Positions 7,795-15,883 of a stretch of 31,650 nucleotides of DNA are shown piece after piece. The stretch comes from a virus, in IMG/VR virus record IMGVR_UViG_3300048597_000271, positions 1 through 31,650 of that record; one strand, given 5' to 3'. Each line of letters opens with the position of its first letter. Positions within the stretch are counted from its first letter, which is position 1. The notes below the pieces were generated by a model that saw only the letters and a program-made list of their open reading frames with translations, was not told the origin of the DNA and did not search any database. The position numbers were made by a program, and so were the translations under genes.

Positions 7795-8150
7795 GTGAGA
7801 CTGTACCCGTAGTTGACGATCACTTCTTGCGACCCAGCTGAATTGTCGTCGGTGTCGTCCACGCCCGTGGTGACGCGCATCGCGATCCCGGCCGAGAAAG
7901 CGAGTCCGTCCTGTGGAAGCTGGATCACCGCACCGCCTGCGCTCCCTGCGGTTCCCGCGCCGGGCACGGGGTAGACTTGGACCGGCGTGTCCGTCGAACT
8001 CGGCCTTCCGGCCTTGTCATAGAGCTTGACGTACCGCGCGGCCGTGGAGCGGTTGAACACGCTCAAGCTGCCGAGATTCGCGGGCGCGGTGGTGATCCGC
8101 GTGGGGTCACCATGCGGCAGGCCGGGGGCGACAAGTTTACCGGGGATCAT
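7791..8150 (-). CDS. Small phage structural-like protein, unknown function
   Basis: This encodes 119 residues starting MIPGKLVAPG. AGGAG lies seven bases before the ATG and decides this start over a much longer open frame upstream. The sequence is beta-rich, with segments RYVKLYDKAG and IAMRVTTGVDD, similar in style to small fibre-associated or decoration proteins that present a beta-sandwich. It lies between the 321-residue PKD-containing protein and a 74-residue gene in the tail-tip cluster. Confidence 0.6.
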   Translation of the reverse strand: MIPGKLVAPGLPHGDPTRITTAPANLGSLSVFNRSTAARYVKLYDKAGRPSSTDTPVQVYPVPGAGTAGSAGGAVIQLPQDGLAFSAGIAMRVTTGVDDTDDNSAGSQEVIVNYGYSLT

Positions 8151-8164
8151 GGCATTGCTCCTAG

Positions 8165-9130
8165 TTATCCGACACCCGTGAGCGTGAGGCTTCGCGAAGC
8201 GGATTGAGCGGCGGCAACGGTGATTTGCGTGCCGTTCGCCGTCGCGCTCCCGCCTGCGTTCGTCGCTGTGAGTCGCGTGTTCCATGTCCCGGCCCCGAAC
8301 GTCGAGCCGGTTACCGTCGGATTCTGCAGAGTGGAAAACTGCGTCCAGCTTCCGCCGCTTGCCGACTGATATTCCCATGACCACCCGGTTGGCGATCCTG
8401 TCCACGTTCCCGATGAGAACGTGAAACTGGTTACGGGTCCACCGGAAGCGGGTGAGCATGATGGCGCAACGCTATTCGATGGAGACGAGGTTGGGATGAT
8501 CTCGAACGCCATCGCAGCCCAGTAGTTGGCCGCACTGTTGACCGTCCACCCCATTGCCATCGAGGAGCCTGTCGATGAGGCGTATTCCGCGCCACCACCG
8601 TACGCGCCTGGCCCCGAGGTTCCTGCCCACGCCTGCGTTAGCCCGGCCACGATTGATGACGTGCTGTAGTCGGACACGAACGCGCCGTAAGCGATGCGTC
8701 CGCTAGTAGTGCTTGCAAGCGTGACTGTCGGGGCGGTCGACTGACCGCCGTTGTTCGCGCTTGTCACCGACCCGTTCGGCGTCGTCGTATCCGCGCCGGT
8801 CCACGTCGTTGCTCCGGCCCGACCGTAGCTGCCGCCGGAAAACGTCACCGCGACCGTTTGCGCCCCGCTCGGCGGGTTGGTGAGTCGGAAGGTTTCTACT
8901 TTGCCTTCTTTGCCCGCGCCCTGAAATCCGTTGCTTGTGGCCGATCCGATGGAGGTCATGGATTGACCGCCATAGGTGACGCCGGACACCGTGCTCGGAT
9001 TAGTCGGGTACCCGGTCCAACTGACTGTCACAAAGACGCAGTTTGGAGTTCCAACGGGCGTGTGCGTCCAGCTTACGCTAGATAGTCCTTCAAAACCTGA
9101 ACTGGATGCTGCATCGAATGCCGCCCCCAT
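8165..9130 (-). CDS. Fibre-like virion protein with C-terminal PKD/Ig-like domain
   Basis: This encodes 321 residues starting MGAAFDAASSSGF, with CGGAG five bases before the ATG. Residues 1 to about 225 form a Ser/Thr/Gly-rich beta domain (segments VTYGGQSM and AFEIIPTS at its end), like viral or bacterial jelly-roll adhesion modules. Residues about 230-315 resemble a PKD/Ig-like repeat: FSSGTWTG, WSWEYQSASG, NTRLTATNAGG. Such domains usually mediate carbohydrate or surface binding. The context is the tail-tip region. The start lies two bases after the stop of the 154-residue gene upstream. Confidence 0.6.
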   Translation of the reverse strand: MGAAFDAASSSGFEGLSSVSWTHTPVGTPNCVFVTVSWTGYPTNPSTVSGVTYGGQSMTSIGSATSNGFQGAGKEGKVETFRLTNPPSGAQTVAVTFSGGSYGRAGATTWTGADTTTPNGSVTSANNGGQSTAPTVTLASTTSGRIAYGAFVSDYSTSSIVAGLTQAWAGTSGPGAYGGGAEYASSTGSSMAMGWTVNSAANYWAAMAFEIIPTSSPSNSVAPSCSPASGGPVTSFTFSSGTWTGSPTGWSWEYQSASGGSWTQFSTLQNPTVTGSTFGAGTWNTRLTATNAGGSATANGTQITVAAAQSASRSLTLTGVG

Positions 9131-9132
9131 GA

Positions 9133-9597
9133 TTACTCCGGAATGGCGACCACGATTTGGCTCAGCAGCGAGCGAAGAGACTGCACCGAAGCTGCACTGA
9201 CCTCCGCCGGTGTTGTCGTTCCGTCCGTGTTCCACACGCTGAGAATCGGCACCGTTTTGTTCCCGTCCGTGAGAGACGGCGCGGCCGCTTTTGCGGCTGA
9301 AATCACCTGCTCGATCAACGCTGACACACCTGCGAGCAGCACCAGAAGCGATCCGGTCTCCCAACCCGGTTGACCGGCGAATTGGCGATCCGCTTCCGCA
9401 GATACGGCGGAATCACCTGCGAACACTGCGGCGCGGGTCGCGATTTCGCGGTACTGTCTGGCCAGATTCACGAGTTCCTGTGTTTGCACTGGCTGGCCGT
9501 CGCCAAAGCGTTGAACGTAATACGCCGACGAGTTCCTCGCTTGCTGTGCAAGCGCGAGAACCGTTGTCAGTTTGGTTTGCACTGAAACGAGCGGCAT
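9133..9597 (-). CDS. Phage protein of unknown function
   Basis: This encodes 154 residues, mostly alpha-helical in character, without cysteine or catalytic motifs. The start is well supported by AAGGAGA six bases before the ATG. It lies between the 121-residue beta protein and the fibre-like protein in the tail-tip cluster, so a structural or chaperone role is likely. I do not recognise the family. Confidence 0.6.
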   Translation of the reverse strand: MPLVSVQTKLTTVLALAQQARNSSAYYVQRFGDGQPVQTQELVNLARQYREIATRAAVFAGDSAVSAEADRQFAGQPGWETGSLLVLLAGVSALIEQVISAAKAAAPSLTDGNKTVPILSVWNTDGTTTPAEVSAASVQSLRSLLSQIVVAIPE

Positions 9598-9609
9598 GGA
9601 ATCTCCTTT

Positions 9610-9975
9610 TCAGTCGTTGTTTGCGTACGCGCTCGGCGTCACGGTGATGAATCCCCACACGAGCGTAGCGGGCTCTCCTCCGGCAGTGCGCTGCACCTGC
9701 CACGAATACACCTTGTTCGTCGGCGGCGTCGTGCTCTCATCGGCCGGAACCGGCCCGGCGACGGCCGCATAGGTGCGAGCGGCTGCGTCCGTGATCGTCA
9801 CCGTGGCAGGAACGCTTGTCGGCGCGTCGGTGTCCCAGACGACTTCCCCGGCTTCGTTCCACCCAACGAATCGCAGGCTCGCACCGGCGAGCGTGTCCAC
9901 GGCGTAGATCGTCCCGAAGAACTCGAAGCTCTCCGAATCGAACACCTCGTCGCGGTATGGTGCGCGCTGCCTCAT
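9610..9975 (-). CDS. Small beta-rich tail-tip protein, unknown function
   Basis: This encodes 121 residues starting MRQRAPYRDEVFD. The ATG overlaps the stop of the large repeat protein as ATGA and is preceded by GCGAGGAC, so coupling is likely. The sequence contains ATVTITDAAARTYAAVAG and YSWQVQRTAGG segments that look like a fibronectin- or Ig-like beta sandwich. The frame stays open far upstream of this ATG, but that part is antisense-like Arg-rich noise across the repeat gene. Confidence 0.6.
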   Translation of the reverse strand: MRQRAPYRDEVFDSESFEFFGTIYAVDTLAGASLRFVGWNEAGEVVWDTDAPTSVPATVTITDAAARTYAAVAGPVPADESTTPPTNKVYSWQVQRTAGGEPATLVWGFITVTPSAYANND

Positions 9976-11966
9976 GTCGTCCTCGCAAGGTTCCCGTCGT
10001 GCTGGAACCGCGGGATTCCGCGCCCGTTGCACCGGAACCGACGCATTCCGGGGAAGTACAGGGGCTTCACCCCGGCCGCACTCGCGAACGTCACGGCTTG
10101 GCCTGCTGCGGCGCGAACGGCACCACCGGCCCCGATCGGCGCGGAGAAAGCGACGGTTCGGCCAGGCCCGGCGAGTACCATGCCCGCGGCACCGCGCAGG
10201 ATCGGCATCGCGACGACGCGGCCACGTGCGGCCATGACCGCCGAGGAGCGGCCGTAGTCGAGGCCCGCGGCGTAGCTGATTCCCGCGCCGCCGAGTCGCT
10301 GCCCGGCCCCGCCGGTGTGCCGTGCGATCGTCACCGTGCGACCGGTGGCACCCGCGGCCAGTGCAGGCGGCGCTGGCGAGCGGGAGACGGACGCCGCGGC
10401 TCCCGGTGCCCCCCGCTGTGCTCCGGCGGCCGCGGCCTCGCGAGCGATGCACACCGCGGAACCCGCACCCGGGCGAAGAGCACCGCCCGCGGCCGAGAGG
10501 ATCGACACCGTGCGGCACGCCCCCGCGGCTTTTGCCGCGATCGCGAGCGAACCTCCCGCGGTCGGGATCGAAACGGCCCGGCCTGCACCGCCGAGGCGCA
10601 TGCCACCGGCCGCGGCTCCACGCGCGGCACTGTAGGACACCCCGACGCCCGAGCGGATCGCGGTCACCGTGGCCGCGATCGATTCGATGCCGCGGACAGT
10701 TCCCGTGGCTCCGGCGCGAACGCTGGCCGAGGCGGGCGTGCGAGCGGCGGTTGTGCTCTGTCCGGTGACACCGGCACGAATCACCGCAGGCGAGATTCCC
10801 CGAGCGATTCCCCCTGATCGTCCGACACCCGCCGCGGCCTGGACGAATGCGGCCGGAGCGACGACGCGAGCGATGGCCACCGTTCGACCGCTCCCGCCGC
10901 GGCAGAGCGCGTAGGACGCTGCTGCGGTGCAGACGGTGCGGGAGCCTCCGGCCGCGGAACGGATGATGGCGGGCGGCGATGTTCCTCGCGCGGCTCCCAG
11001 TGCCGTTCCGATGCCGTCCAAAACGGCTCCGGCGAGTGTCGAAGGGGTCGCGAACGGCCAAGTGACGCCGGGCGAACTCTTCTTCGCGGCGGCGATCGCG
11101 GCAGGCGTCCCGATACCGACGGTTCGACCGGCCGCGGGCTTGGTGCAAGCACCGGGAGCGGATCCGCGGGCTAAGCCGAGCGACACACCGACCACTGAAA
11201 CAATCACTGGGCTGGACAGGCGAGCGATTCCGAGCCCTGTCCCTGCGGCGGGCTTCGTCGCGGCCATCACGCTGGGCCCGCGAGCAATACCGAGTGCGGT
11301 TCCCGTCACGGAGACGGTGACCGGCGGGATTGTGTACGTCAGAACCACCTTGCCCGCGGCACCCGCGCCCGAGTTCGATCCGGTGCTTGCGCCGCCGCCG
11401 CCGCCGCCCGGCGTTGATCCTGCGGTGTTGGCATTCCCACCGGCCCCGCCGCCCGTGACGGCCGAGCCTCCGCTTGTGCCGCTGCCGTTGTTCCCGTTGC
11501 TTCCCGTCCCGGCTGATCCACCGCCGCCGCCGCCGTTTGTCGTGCTGTTGCTGGCTCCAGTGCCGCCGGTGTAGGTGACGGCTCCGCTGCCGCCCGTCAC
11601 GCTTCCTGCGCCACCGGACCCGCCCGCGCCGCCGGTGTATCCGCCCGCACCGCCGAATCCGCCCGGTGCTTCCGCTTTGTCAGTGAGGTTGCCGAGGAAG
11701 ATGGAATTCCCGCCATTGCCGCCGGGCGACACGCCGGATCCAGCCGTACCTGCTGTTCCCACGGTGACGCTGTAGCTGTTCCCGGGCGTCACGGTGAAGG
11801 TGGCTGCGGCATAACCACCGCCGCCCCCACCACCGCCGCCGTTGGTCGTTCCGTCATCGTCGCCACCGCCAGCGCCGCCGCCCCAGCACTCGGCCAGCAC
11901 GCTCGTCACGCCGGTTGGCGCGGTCCACGTGTAGGAGCCGGGCGTGCTGTAGGTGTCAACGGACAC
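9972..11966 (-). CDS. Fibre-like protein: glycine-rich domain plus about 20 tandem 20-residue repeats
   Basis: This encodes 664 residues from GTG at 11966, which has GAGGTGG at good spacing; a GTG nine bases further upstream lies inside that ribosome site. Residues 1 to about 210 are a glycine-rich domain of the kind seen in phage fibres: a YTWTAPTGVTSVLAECWGGG opening, glycine tracts, then a beta end (KVVLTYTIPP). Residues about 215-640 are about twenty degenerate repeats of roughly 20 residues with a core G-x-x-x-T/S-V-x-I-A-R-G-x-x-P-A-x-x-x-x-A-A. The last 25 residues are basic (MRRFRCNGRG). Such proteins usually form the receptor-binding or fibre part of a tail. The repeat family was not recognised. 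Confidence 0.7.
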   Translation of the reverse strand: MSVDTYSTPGSYTWTAPTGVTSVLAECWGGGAGGGDDDGTTNGGGGGGGGGYAAATFTVTPGNSYSVTVGTAGTAGSGVSPGGNGGNSIFLGNLTDKAEAPGGFGGAGGYTGGAGGSGGAGSVTGGSGAVTYTGGTGASNSTTNGGGGGGSAGTGSNGNNGSGTSGGSAVTGGGAGGNANTAGSTPGGGGGGASTGSNSGAGAAGKVVLTYTIPPVTVSVTGTALGIARGPSVMAATKPAAGTGLGIARLSSPVIVSVVGVSLGLARGSAPGACTKPAAGRTVGIGTPAAIAAAKKSSPGVTWPFATPSTLAGAVLDGIGTALGAARGTSPPAIIRSAAGGSRTVCTAAASYALCRGGSGRTVAIARVVAPAAFVQAAAGVGRSGGIARGISPAVIRAGVTGQSTTAARTPASASVRAGATGTVRGIESIAATVTAIRSGVGVSYSAARGAAAGGMRLGGAGRAVSIPTAGGSLAIAAKAAGACRTVSILSAAGGALRPGAGSAVCIAREAAAAGAQRGAPGAAASVSRSPAPPALAAGATGRTVTIARHTGGAGQRLGGAGISYAAGLDYGRSSAVMAARGRVVAMPILRGAAGMVLAGPGRTVAFSAPIGAGGAVRAAAGQAVTFASAAGVKPLYFPGMRRFRCNGRGIPRFQHDGNLARTT

Positions 11967-12002
11967 GAATTCCACCTCGAAGGTTCTTCACGGGCTCCCC
12001 GG

Positions 12003-12018
12003 CCGGTCATCCGACCGG
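12003..12018. repeat. Small hairpin in a short intergenic gap
   Basis: CCGGTC and GACCGG flank an ATCC loop, in the gap between the gene ending at 12031 and the repeat-protein start at 11966. It could be a weak terminator or a processing hairpin. No T-run follows on the - strand. Confidence 0.25.
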
Positions 12019-12030
12019 GGGCGAATCGAA

Positions 12031-12717
12031 TCAGAACTCCGTGATGGTCGTTCCCGTGGTCAGTTGCGGGGTGACCGCGATGCCGCCGCCCATGGTCAAC
12101 GGGGTGACCTTGTAGGCGATGAACTGGCCGTCCGCACTGATGTTCACGGCGCTGCCGCCGCTGCTCGTCGACAGTTGGAGTTGGTTTCCGCTGACGTTGA
12201 TCGCGTAGTACAGCGTGCCGCTGGTCAACCCGGTCGGGAGCGAACCGCCGGGCGGGGCGAACACCGCGATCCGGTCATTGTTGGCCACGCCGGTGATCCC
12301 GGGCAGTGTGAGGTAGTCCGTCGAGGCAAGCGCGGTGCCCATGCCCTGATACGTCCCGAGCGGACCCGAGAACAGGATCTTGCCCGTGCTGCTGGACGCC
12401 GTTCCGATCGACCAAAACGAAATCACGTCGGTGTCACCGACGGCACCGGCGGGGAAGCTCACCGTCGCGGCGAGCGTCACGGCTTGGCCGCTCACCGTGA
12501 ATCCGCCGGAGGTGCGGGAAACGGCTTGTCGCGCGTAGTTCGTGTACGCGGTTTCGCTGGTTGTCTGACTGCCACCGGCGCCCGGATCGGCGGTGTGCAG
12601 CGCGGCGTACAGGCTCGTGAGCGGACTGCTAGCGGCGTTGTCGGCGATGTTCGCGATCGCGGTGGCGTTGAACCACAGCTTGAGCATGTCATTGATGAAC
12701 GTGTTGCCCTTGGCCAT
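12031..12717 (-). CDS. Phage tail fibre-like protein (Gp80-like)
   Basis: This encodes 228 residues. The N-terminal part has the pattern of a common phage family: an opening helix (FINDMLKLWFNATA), then SLYAALHTADPGAGGSQTTSE and YARQAVSRTSGGF, which resembles the YVALFTAAP...GGGYAR pattern of Gp80-type tail proteins. The C-terminal part (about residues 130-228) is a glycine- and threonine-rich beta region. The start has AGGAGG nine bases upstream. It follows the 420-residue PKD-bearing protein in the tail-tip cluster. The family assignment comes from the remembered pattern and was not searched. Confidence 0.6.
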   Translation of the reverse strand: MAKGNTFINDMLKLWFNATAIANIADNAASSPLTSLYAALHTADPGAGGSQTTSETAYTNYARQAVSRTSGGFTVSGQAVTLAATVSFPAGAVGDTDVISFWSIGTASSSTGKILFSGPLGTYQGMGTALASTDYLTLPGITGVANNDRIAVFAPPGGSLPTGLTSGTLYYAINVSGNQLQLSTSSGGSAVNISADGQFIAYKVTPLTMGGGIAVTPQLTTGTTITEF

Positions 12718-12736
12718 GGCTGCGGCCTCCTGCTGG

Positions 12737-13999
12737 TTAGGAAACGGTGATGTAATTCACCACGGTTTTGAAACTCGACCCCGCGCCGTTCTCCACAGTC
12801 AGGGAGACCGTGTACACACCGGGAACCAAGTAGGTTTTCACCGGATTCTTGATCGTGCTTGTCGTGCCGTCGCCGAACGTCCACAACCACGTGAGCGGCG
12901 TTCCCGTGCTCAGGTCAGTGAACGCGACGGTGAGCGGGTGCATGCCGCCCGTTGGCGATCCAATCCAGTTGCACACTGGCGGATTCAGCCGCAGCGTGTT
13001 GAGGTCCGCGGAACTGTAGATCTGTTCCACGTAGGCCGCGCGCGGCACTTGCAAGGTGATTCCGTTCAGCGGTGTCGGTGCGTACGTGCACCACAGGTAT
13101 TCCCACGCCTTTTTGTCGATGGTGAGGTCCGGCGAAACGGGAACGTTCGTGAGGTTCTCACCGGCGGCGAACTTGTGTGTGAGCGTCCAATAGTTGTTCG
13201 GTTCACACTGGCCGGTCATGCCCATGTAGAGCACTTCCCCGGCTTCGAATCCCTTCCACGGGGCGTCATTGGTTTTCGCGACGGCGGCGCGGACCGTTCG
13301 CAGGAACGAAAGCGTCACCGGGTACGTCTTCACGGTGATCGAGAACTCGAACTTCGGGACGAACCTGTCTGTTCCCTCTACGCGGTCTTTCGTCACCCCG
13401 ATGGCTTGCCGGTAGTCCGGAACGGCCGTGGTCCAGAATCGACCGCCCGAGGTTCCCGCGGCCGCGGGCGACGACGACACCACCCAATACCCGTTGTCGA
13501 TCGATCCGATGGTGTACGTGCCGGTGGTCCAGCCGGTTCCGCCGGTCACTGTGAACTGTTTGCCGACGTCGGTGCTGGTCGGTGCGAATGTCCCTTCGGG
13601 CCGAACCTTGAACGCGCTGCTCGGGTGCATCGTCAGGTTCACCCCGGTGGCCTTGCTGCGCACCGTGGCCAAGCTCTGCGTGATGTGTTGCGTTCCCGCG
13701 GTGATGTCCACCGCGTAGGACGGCCCCAAGGCCTCGTCGTCGTCTTGGTTCTCCGGGGCTTCGGGAATCCGGAACTCGTACATCACTTCGCACAGCCACA
13801 CCCCTCCGCCGAGCGGATCGGCCTTGTGGCTGGAGTACGGCAGGCCGTCGAAGATCGTCCCGGCTTCGAGGAGCAGGCCGTTCTTCACGAGCACCTCGTT
13901 CATCGAGCGCAGCGCAACCCATTCGCGGCGCAACTTCGCTTCGGTGAGCGAGCCGACCACTTGGCGGGATTTCTGCGTTTCGATGAACACAAGCGACAC
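12737..13999 (-). CDS. Tail-tip protein with C-terminal PKD domain
   Basis: This encodes 420 residues from GTG at 13999, with AAGGGG seven bases upstream. Residues 1 to about 335 are an unrecognised tail-associated domain. Residues about 340-418 are a clear PKD domain: PLTVAFTDLSTG, WLWTFGDGTTS, YLVPGVYTVSLTVEN. PKD domains are beta-sandwiches often used for binding polysaccharide or surface proteins. It is the first gene after the tape measure, a position used for distal-tail or baseplate proteins, so it probably sits at the tail tip. Confidence 0.75.
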   Translation of the reverse strand: MSLVFIETQKSRQVVGSLTEAKLRREWVALRSMNEVLVKNGLLLEAGTIFDGLPYSSHKADPLGGGVWLCEVMYEFRIPEAPENQDDDEALGPSYAVDITAGTQHITQSLATVRSKATGVNLTMHPSSAFKVRPEGTFAPTSTDVGKQFTVTGGTGWTTGTYTIGSIDNGYWVVSSSPAAAGTSGGRFWTTAVPDYRQAIGVTKDRVEGTDRFVPKFEFSITVKTYPVTLSFLRTVRAAVAKTNDAPWKGFEAGEVLYMGMTGQCEPNNYWTLTHKFAAGENLTNVPVSPDLTIDKKAWEYLWCTYAPTPLNGITLQVPRAAYVEQIYSSADLNTLRLNPPVCNWIGSPTGGMHPLTVAFTDLSTGTPLTWLWTFGDGTTSTIKNPVKTYLVPGVYTVSLTVENGAGSSFKTVVNYITVS

Positions 14000-14011
14000 G
14001 AACAGCCCCTT

Positions 14012-15880
14012 TTACGTGAGCACGATTCCGCCCGGTTTCTCCAGCAGCTTCGCGACGCCGTCAGCAGTCTTCGCGGTGTTGGACTGGATGTTCATTTGCG
14101 CGTCGAGTTGGCGTTGGCCAACGTTGTCCCCGTACCCGAGCGCCTGCTGAATCGACGCGCCGCTCATTGTCCCCTTGGCCAGTTCGCTCAGCGCAGCAAA
14201 GCTCGGCAGGCGATCCTTCGGCGCGGTTGCGTCGAATAGGTCCTGTTGCCATTGGTCTTCGAGCGCCTGCTCTTTTTTGAGCCGAGCCTTTTCCCGGAGT
14301 CCATCGAGTTGCTTCCGCAACCGTTCGGCTTCGGCCTTCGCTTCGGCGCTGTCATCCTTGCGGGCCTTGTCGCGGGCCTCCTGTTCTGCCCGTGCCACCC
14401 GTTCAATTTCATCGATCCGCTTCTTCCGCTCTTCCTCGCCCTCGGCCAGTTTCCGTTCCACGTCCTCGGGGGAGAGCGTCAGCCCGTCCATCAGTGCTTT
14501 CGCGCCGACGATTTGAGCGGAGTTGACGCCGAGGGCGTTCGTGAACTCAAGGAAGGCGATGTACTTTTCGAGCCCCCACTTCAACACGCTGGTCAGCGAT
14601 TCGCCGATGTTCTTCCGGATGTCCTGCCCGAGCTTGATGAAGACGGACCGCAGCCAAGTCACCGCGTCATTCATCGCGAGCTTCAAGAGCTTCGCGGCGT
14701 CGTGCCACCCGTCGACGAAGAACCCCTTGAACGTGTTCCATTTATCCGTGAGCCAGGAGAACAACTCTGCGAACGCGGCCTTGAGGCCCACGGACGCGAT
14801 TTCACCGGCTAAGGCCATGTCACCCGCGGCCATGGCATCGTCTACTCCGTCGAACACCTCGACGAACGCACTTCCGAGCCTCTTGACTTCTTGGGCAAGC
14901 TGCGGGAACAGGCTGATTCCGGTCTCGGTCTTCGTGAGCAGGAAACCGATTCCGACGGCAGCGGCTCCGATTGCAATCGCCCACGGCGAAATGAGCGAAG
15001 CTGCAACTGTCGCGGCCGCGCCAAACGCGGCGACGGCGAGTCCGCCAACAAGCACTACGGAGGCAACGGCGGCAACGGCAACGATCACATGGCGGTTCAT
15101 CTTGATCCATTCCCGCACGTCGCCGAGAGCACCGCGAATGCTTTGCCCGATCGACGTGAAGCTCGCACCCGTCGGCAGAAGGGCCTTTCCTACTTCGAGG
15201 ATGGTCGATTTCGTGGCGAGCATCGCGCGGTTGTATTCCTTCTGAATCTCCATCGCTTGCTTGGTCTGCTCGCCGTTCATCACGTCGCCGTTCTTTTCGG
15301 CCGCGGCGCGGTATTCGTCGAGCCCGGCCTTGCCCTTCCTCAGCACGGGCAGAAGCGATCCGAGACCGAGATCGTTGGCGGCTCGTGCTTGGTCGCGGGC
15401 GTCGGCAATGGCTTTGATTCGCTCCGCGATGATGTCAAGCTGTTCGTCGAGGCCTTTCCCCATGAAATCCCGGGCGGTCCCGAGGGACTGCAGGTTGTCG
15501 AGAAGAAACCCGTTGGAGTCGGCCGCGCTGCTGATCTTCTGGCCGAGCGATTCCATCGCGGCACCGAACTCCTCGGCACCAACTCCACCCTGGGCGAACG
15601 CGCCGCGGAGCCGGGAAACCTGTTCAACCGTGCCGCCAAGTTGTGTGGACAGCTTCGAGATGTCGGCCCCTTCCTCGACGGCGGCGGCGAAGACCTTGGT
15701 GAGCGGGGCAAACACCGATCCGCCAACTGCGGCCGCAGACCCGCCGACCGTCGCGAAGAACTTGCCGAACGCCATCACTCGCTTCTTTGCGGCTTCGATC
15801 GCGGCGTTGAGCTTGGACGGATCGGCGAACATCTCGACGAACGCTCTGCCTGCTCGAATTGCTCCAGAAGGTCCCGCCAT
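14012..15880 (-). CDS. Tail tape measure protein
   Basis: This encodes 622 residues. Evidence includes the length, the helical Ala-rich composition, the N-terminal region typical of tape-measure proteins (residues 20-140, with AAKKRVMAFGKFFATVGGS and a SRLRGAFAQGGVGAEEF segment), hydrophobic membrane-like segments at about 264-315, and a charged coiled-coil region at about 470-545. It directly follows the chaperone frames, the standard order in long-tailed phages. Using about 0.15 nm per residue, the tail would be near 90 nm, an estimate only. GAGGTGAA precedes the ATG. No lysozyme or peptidase domain is evident within it. Confidence 0.88.
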   Translation of the reverse strand: MAGPSGAIRAGRAFVEMFADPSKLNAAIEAAKKRVMAFGKFFATVGGSAAAVGGSVFAPLTKVFAAAVEEGADISKLSTQLGGTVEQVSRLRGAFAQGGVGAEEFGAAMESLGQKISSAADSNGFLLDNLQSLGTARDFMGKGLDEQLDIIAERIKAIADARDQARAANDLGLGSLLPVLRKGKAGLDEYRAAAEKNGDVMNGEQTKQAMEIQKEYNRAMLATKSTILEVGKALLPTGASFTSIGQSIRGALGDVREWIKMNRHVIVAVAAVASVVLVGGLAVAAFGAAATVAASLISPWAIAIGAAAVGIGFLLTKTETGISLFPQLAQEVKRLGSAFVEVFDGVDDAMAAGDMALAGEIASVGLKAAFAELFSWLTDKWNTFKGFFVDGWHDAAKLLKLAMNDAVTWLRSVFIKLGQDIRKNIGESLTSVLKWGLEKYIAFLEFTNALGVNSAQIVGAKALMDGLTLSPEDVERKLAEGEEERKKRIDEIERVARAEQEARDKARKDDSAEAKAEAERLRKQLDGLREKARLKKEQALEDQWQQDLFDATAPKDRLPSFAALSELAKGTMSGASIQQALGYGDNVGQRQLDAQMNIQSNTAKTADGVAKLLEKPGGIVLT

Positions 15881-15883
15881 GCT

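Noticed and set aside
9976-11148. N-terminal extension of the 121-residue gene across the repeat protein
   Set aside because: Arg/Gly-rich frame overlapping a gene with clear repeats; a ribosome site and ATGA overlap mark the start at 9975.
12593-14239. 548-codon + strand open frame over the PKD protein and tape measure end
   Set aside because: Composition is Arg/His/Val-rich noise; it crosses two clear - strand genes with good starts.
14012-15880. Lysozyme or peptidase domain inside the tape measure
   Set aside because: No catalytic motif could be identified; only helices, hydrophobic segments and coiled coil are visible.
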